Assembly: GCA_036583965.1 (NCBI GenBank)
Contig: JAZBQD010000021.1
Location: 18,607,766-18,671,765 of the forward strand
Length of the DNA: 64,000 nucleotides
From: Prunella strophiata
Taxonomy: Eukaryota; Chordata; Aves; Passeriformes; Prunellidae
Reading direction: 5' to 3'
Made by a program: the position numbers and the translations under genes. Below the pieces are notes generated by a model that saw only the letters and a program-made list of their open reading frames with translations, was not told the DNA's origin and ran no database searches. Below, piece by piece: positions 60,229-64,000 of the stretch (its first letter is position 1; each line of letters starts with the position of its first letter).

Positions 60229-61200
60229 CTACTGGAAATTAAACACGGCCTCGGAGAAGTGCAGAGGGAAGCAGGAGAGGAAGGGGATGCCGATGTGGTA
60301 AAGCCTCCCGTGCACCTGGGAGTCGAGCATGAGCGACGCGTTGAGCGCCGGCCCGAAGCCGCCGCTGGCCACCAGCGAGCCGCCGAGGCAGCCGGCGGGG
60401 CTCTCCTTCGGGGCTGCCCCGGGCGGCGCCGGCCGCAGCCCCTGCGCCAGGATGCTCTCGATGCTGAAGCTGCGGCCCCGGGCAGCGCTCTTGTGCGGCG
60501 GGCCGGCGGCGGGGGGCACCGGGGCCGGTGCCCCGGGGGATGCCGCTGTCCCCCCGCCCGGCCGCGGGACCCCCGCGCTGCCCTTGGCCCGCTTGGGCTC
60601 GACGGGGCGAGCGGGCGGCCCCGGCTGCTCGCCAGCCTTGGCGTCCGGCCCGGCCGAGGCTTTGGGCTTCCTCTTCCTGCGGCGGTAGTTGCCGTTCTCG
60701 AACATGTCCAGGCACCGCGGGTCCAGCGTCCAGTAGCTGCCCTTGCCGGGCCGGCCCTTCTCGCGGGGCACTTTGACGAAGCAGTCGTTGAGCGAGAGGT
60801 TGTGGCGGATGCTGTTCTGCCAGCCCTGCTTGTTGTCGTGGTAGAAGGGGAAGCGGTCCATGATGAACTGGTAGATGCCGCTCAGGGTCACCTTCTGCTC
60901 CGGAGCCTCTTTGATGGCCATGGCGATGAGGGCGATGTAGCTGTACGGGGGTTTCTGAGGGGGGTCCTGCCGGGATATCGCCCCCCCGGGGGCGAAGCCG
61001 AGCGCGGCGGGCAGGTAAACCATGGACGGGCTGCCCAGGGGAGAGAGGTGGCTGCCGTAGATGTGGCTCATCGCAGCTCCGCGTTTTCCCCCTCGGAGCC
61101 GAGCGGAGGGACGGGGCAGGGCAGGAACGTGGGGCGAGTGCACCGTCCGAGCTCAGCTCCCAGCCCTGCCTGAAGGAGCTCGCTCTGCCTCTGTCCCTGC
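60180..61200. promoter_or_regulatory. CpG island covering the FOXL1 coding region
   Basis: The FOXL1 coding region and its start are very GC-rich with dense CpG, in sharp contrast to the AT-rich desert to the left and the A-tracts at 61,216-61,252. This is typical of developmental transcription-factor genes, which are often Polycomb-regulated. On the opposite strand it leaves a long open frame with no stops (60,220-61,173), which is a composition shadow and not a gene. Confidence 0.75.
60229..61071 (-). CDS. FOXL1: Forkhead box protein L1 (FOXL1), single exon, complete
   Basis: A 280-residue nuclear transcription factor. The forkhead (winged-helix) domain spans about residues 39-133. It includes [15 protein letters not shown], the recognition helix [13 protein letters not shown] (86-98), the wing segment [18 protein letters not shown] and a basic run RRRKRKPK (130-137) likely acting in nuclear import and DNA contact. 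A Pro/Ala/Gly-rich linker (138-195) is followed by FSIESIL (202-208), an eh1-like Groucho/TLE-binding motif, and a C-terminus (NASLMLD ... [11 protein letters not shown] ... FNFQ) that matches my memory of FOXL1 and separates it from FOXC, FOXE and FOXF. I chose the ATG at 61,069-61,071. It has G at -3, and the open frame extends upstream only to a GTG (61,141-61,143), with no earlier in-frame ATG. The stop is TAG at 60,229-60,231. The protein is shorter than mammalian FOXL1 (about 345 residues from memory), mostly in the linker. In mammals FOXL1 marks gut mesenchymal (telocyte) cells. Family assignment is very secure; the paralogue call rests mainly on the C-terminus. Confidence 0.95.
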   Translation of the reverse strand: MSHIYGSHLSPLGSPSMVYLPAALGFAPGGAISRQDPPQKPPYSYIALIAMAIKEAPEQKVTLSGIYQFIMDRFPFYHDNKQGWQNSIRHNLSLNDCFVKVPREKGRPGKGSYWTLDPRCLDMFENGNYRRRKRKPKASAGPDAKAGEQPGPPARPVEPKRAKGSAGVPRPGGGTAASPGAPAPVPPAAGPPHKSAARGRSFSIESILAQGLRPAPPGAAPKESPAGCLGGSLVASGGFGPALNASLMLDSQVHGRLYHIGIPFLSCFPLHFSEAVFNFQ

Positions 61201-61259
61201 TTCATAGCTCTTAAGAAAAAAAAAAAAAAAAGGGAGGAAAAAAAAAAAAAGTTAAATAA

Positions 61260-61570
61260 TTGTTGTAAGTTTGCTATTATATGTTGACTTAGCGCTGGAA
61301 AATAAATTGTCTCTGATAAACAGTCGTTTGTGTTCTCAGCCCACCCACATTAATTAAAATTTCATTGCTACAAAACTCCGAGCTCTCTCCACGTGTCTCG
61401 CTGGTACCAGCCAATGGTCTCCGGGTTATTCCTTCATTTGTTTATAGAATTAGTCTGTTGATAAGTCTGCCCACCCAAGTCGAATCAAGCTGTGTTTATT
61501 TGGAAAAATTTCCGGGCACCCAATATATAAACGCACTGATCTGATGTTTGAAATATCACGTCCACCCTTT
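61260..61570 (-). promoter_or_regulatory. Candidate FOXL1 promoter/proximal enhancer with forkhead motifs
   Basis: An AT-rich block between two CpG-rich blocks, immediately 5' of FOXL1. Visible motifs are GATAAACA (61,315-61,322), a CCAAT box (61,411-61,415, plus strand), TGTTTATA (61,439-61,446), TGTTTATT (61,494-61,501) and TATATAAA (61,524-61,531, plus strand). A TATAATA-like element reads on the minus strand at 61,275-61,281; it would place a start near 61,245 and a 5' UTR of about 175 bases. The three forkhead-type sites suggest regulation by FOX proteins, perhaps FOXL1 itself or its cluster neighbours. Motifs are seen; function is inferred. Confidence 0.45.
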
Positions 61571-62149
61571 GACGCTGTAAGCACACACAGCAGAGCAGGA
61601 TGTTCACTGCTGGAGCTGGGGAGCAGCGGGCAGGGATCCCCGCAGCAAAACTGGGGCACTCAACAGCACAAAAAATGAGAAAAGAGTTTTTAAAAAATGA
61701 AGAAAAAAAGAAAAAGGGGTGGATGAGGGGAGGAGGCAGAGCTGCGATGGCGAGGAAGGAAAAAGGGATCAGGTGTGGAGGCACCTCCCGCTGCAGGGAC
61801 CCGGGTTTCCACCCCGAGGAGACCCCCGGGGACAGGAGAAGGGGGACCCCCAGTGCAGCCCCGAGCAGGCAGAGCTGCGCCGGGGCAGACTGCGGCAAAA
61901 GGGGAATTTGGCAGGCCCGGGGAGGAGGGTCAGTATTTGTGAATGCGGGCCTGTTGCTTTATATTATGTACTTTCCTGTTTATAACAAGGAGGGGGATTA
62001 TAACAACTTTACAAGTGCACACAGCTGGCCGGTGCTTACATTAGGAATTTGTGATGCTCTTTTTCTGTATAAACGTCCAGGTTTGGGGCTGTGTTTTCTG
62101 TTGTCGGATTTTTATTTTTTTTTTAATTTACTGACGTAACAACTTTAAT
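61571..62149. other. Intergenic, AT/GC mixed, no gene seen
   Basis: This joins the promoter-like block to the second CpG block. It includes a purine-rich A/G tract near 61,676-61,745 and a GC-richer part at 61,760-61,930. The open frames here look like chance frames in purine-rich DNA. No repeat family is recognised. Confidence 0.4.
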
Positions 62150-63600
62150 CCGAGGCCCCGAGGGATTCCGATGCAGTTGGAGGTGTCGCCCGTGTCCCCA
62201 GTCCCCCCGCGGGTTTAGACCTGCGGGACCCCCTGGTCTGTGGAGCATCTTTTCTCCCAGGGAGGGAAGAAGAGGCCTGAGGGGGGATCCTTTTCTCCTT
62301 CAGAGAGAAATATCCCAACAGCGCAGCTCCCGAGGGCCTGCTGGGATTTTTACCTGGCAGGGGAGGAGGTAAAAGCCGAGCTCTGGGTGTCCCCCAGCAC
62401 CACCCGGCCCTGGCGATGCCATGCTCGGATTTCCCTGCAAATTCCCCTTCACCCGGGGGTGTTTCTGGCTCACTGTCGCTCCCCTGTCGGGAGAAGGATT
62501 TTCATCCCCGGGGTAAAACCCAGCGCGATGCTGCGGAGCTCCGGATTGCTCCTGAAAGCTGCAAACCGCCAGGAGAGCCTGGAAACTCCCTCGGGAGCGC
62601 AGGGAGGCGGCTTCTCGGGCGGGGGTGTGGGGGTCTCCCCTCTCACTGGCTGGGCTCACGCCTGGGAGGGGAACTCGCCCCTCTAACACCGCCCTCGCCC
62701 GTAATTCGCATCCCTCCCGCCGGCCCCGCCAGCTGCTGCACCCACCCGCCGTGCCAAAAGCGCAATAAAGCCCCGAATAATTAAAAAAAAGAGGTGAAAG
62801 GATGGATTTGGGGGCTCCCTGGGGAGCGGCACGCCCGGGCAGCCTCCCCGGCCCTGGAGCATCCTCGGCGGGCAGGGATGGAGCAGAGCGCGGCCGCTCC
62901 GAGCCGCCCGGCGCATCCTCAGAGCAGCCGGCCGAGGGTCTCCCCCCCTCACCCTCCTCCTCTCCCCACCTCGGGGAGTCCCCCGCTCCTTGAGACACTC
63001 CAGGCACGGATTAGTAAAACAATAAATACTCGCGTGTGCGGCAGGAGACAGTCACAGGGCTGCCGCTCTCTTCCCCGAGCTCCCTCCCCCAGTAAAATTC
63101 TTCCTTCCTCCCTTGTTTTCCCCTCTGGGCGGTGGGAAATCCTTGGAGGCGGGGATGCGGCTTTTCTCTCCGTTCCTTCTTCCCAGCTCATGTGCTGCGT
63201 GTTATCCCTGTTATCCCTTTCCTGCCGGCGGCATCGCTGGAGCTCTTTGGCTGCGTTATCCGCACGGGATCAGCCTCCGAGAGGCTGCGGGGGGGCCGGG
63301 GAAGAGACAGAGGGGGGTTCTCGTTGGTGTTGTTGGTACCGTCGCTCTTTCCCTAAACAGAAAAAAAAAAAAAAAAAAAAAAAAACACCCAACCAAAAAA
63401 AAAAACAAAACAAAACCAAAAACCCAAACAAAATAAATAAATAAACAAACAACGCGGAGCCGGCGATGGAGGCGCTCCTGGATGGGTTTCCCCTCCTCTC
63501 CAGCTGACGAGCCCCTTTTAAAGCAGCAGCGAGGAGAGGTCCCGCCCGGAGCCCCCGGCGGGAGCAGGGCGCAAATGAGCTCTCCCCATTCCTGCTGCAT
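62150..63600. promoter_or_regulatory. Second CpG-rich block upstream of FOXL1
   Basis: GC- and CpG-rich sequence about 1.1-2.5 kb upstream of the FOXL1 start, separated from the gene's own island by AT-rich DNA. Long open frames occur on both strands (for example 62,300-63,007 on the minus strand), but none resembles a protein family I know, and stop-poor frames are expected at this GC content. It could be a distal promoter, the start of a divergent non-coding RNA toward FOXC2, or a Polycomb-type island. An A-rich simple tract interrupts it at 63,361-63,450. Confidence 0.5.
63361..63450. repeat. A-rich simple repeat: A(25) then (CAAA/AATA)n
   Basis: A run of 25 A (63,361-63,385) is followed by degenerate CAAA and AATA tracts to about 63,450. 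It could be the tail of a retroposed sequence or simple-repeat expansion; no retroelement body is recognisable to its left. Confidence 0.85.
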
Positions 63601-64000
63601 CCCGGGAAACGGGGGAAGAAAGGGTGAAAATCAGGGATTCCCAATCCTGCTGCGCTCAGAAAAATGGGAGAAGAAAGGGTGCAAATCAGGGATTCCCAAT
63701 CCTGCTGCACCCAGAGAAACGGGAGAAAAAAGGGTGCAAATCAGGGATTCCCAATCCTGCTGCACCCAGGGAAACAGGGGAAGAAAGGGTGAAAATCAGG
63801 GATTCCAAATCCCGCTGCACCCAAGGATGGGGAGGAGCAGGGGTGTAAATCAGGGATTCCCAATCCTGCTGCATCTCAGTCTTGGGGGGAAGAAGGGTGT
63901 GAATTATAGCTCCCCTTTCCTGATCCATGCCGGGAAATGGGGGAAAAGGGGTGTAAATCAGTGATCCCCATTCCTGATCCATGCCGGGATGGGGGGAGCA
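63578..64000. repeat. 55-bp minisatellite running off the window's right edge
   Basis: A tandem array with a period of about 54-55 bp, recognisable by a repeated core GATTCCCAATCCTGCTGC followed by a G/A-rich stretch ending in AAATCAGG. About 7.5 copies are visible; the leftmost and the last two are most diverged. It lies at the edge of the upstream CpG-rich block and continues beyond 64,000, so the full copy number is unknown. Confidence 0.85.

Noticed and set aside
61072..61143. N-terminal extension of FOXL1
   Set aside because: The open frame extends 24 codons upstream but begins with GTG, not ATG. The first in-frame ATG is at 61,069-61,071 and starts with the family-like MSH.
60220..61173. 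317-codon plus-strand open frame opposite FOXL1
   Set aside because: A GC-rich shadow of the FOXL1 coding region; its composition is Arg/Ala/Gly/Pro-rich with no domain.
62300..63007. 235-codon minus-strand frame in the upstream CpG block
   Set aside because: Overlapping stop-poor frames exist on both strands, as expected at this GC content; no conserved domain is visible.
1..64000. tRNA, rRNA or microRNA genes
   Set aside because: I saw no tRNA boxes in proper spacing and no recognisable rRNA. The hairpins at 11.8 and 14.4 kb do not resemble a known microRNA precursor.

Overview
The window looks like bird nuclear DNA, most likely from a songbird. The evidence is many truncated CR1 LINE 3' ends in both orientations, long terminal repeats (LTRs) of the kind I associate with passerine endogenous retroviruses, no mammalian SINEs, and a compact single-exon forkhead gene with a CpG-rich body. 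The species and chromosome cannot be read from the sequence. By synteny knowledge the region would match the FOXF1-FOXC2-FOXL1 cluster (human 16q24).

I can support only one protein-coding gene: FOXL1, intronless, on the minus strand at 60,229-61,071 (280 residues). It has a complete forkhead domain, a basic nuclear-localisation run, an eh1-like co-repressor motif and the conserved FOXL1 C-terminus. Its likely AT-rich 3' UTR runs toward about 59.19 kb. On the 5' side lie an AT-rich promoter-like block (61.26-61.57 kb) with several forkhead-type motifs and then a second CpG-rich block (about 62.15-63.6 kb). FOXC2 would be expected beyond the right edge.

Positions 1-59,000 behave as the gene desert downstream of FOXL1. 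The other open frames there are short, cross poly-A/T tracts or repeats, and resemble no protein I recognise. The desert holds CR1 fragments at about 2.5, 3.1, 6.5, 6.8, 8.3, 11.4, 11.6, 17.9, 25.2-25.7, 26.1, 35.1, 39.0, 41.7, 42.1 and 53.5 kb. LTRs lie at 0-1 kb (one nested in another), 39.2-39.65 kb and 47.7-48.1 kb. It also holds minisatellites and a few CpG-retaining stretches that may be conserved regulatory elements, the best at 55.59-56.15 kb.

The most unusual structures are a recent (>98% identical) 0.87-kb tandem duplication at 19.36-21.11 kb with a 13-bp junction homology; a 430-bp foldback with about 122-bp arms at 14.35-14.78 kb; a 330-bp almost G-free block at 31.18-31.51 kb that may be a hypermutated retroelement remnant; a roughly 30-copy 44-bp minisatellite at 15.80-17.14 kb; and an 80/73-bp alternating higher-order repeat at 33.59-34.29 kb. 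I did not find a convincing new multi-gene system.
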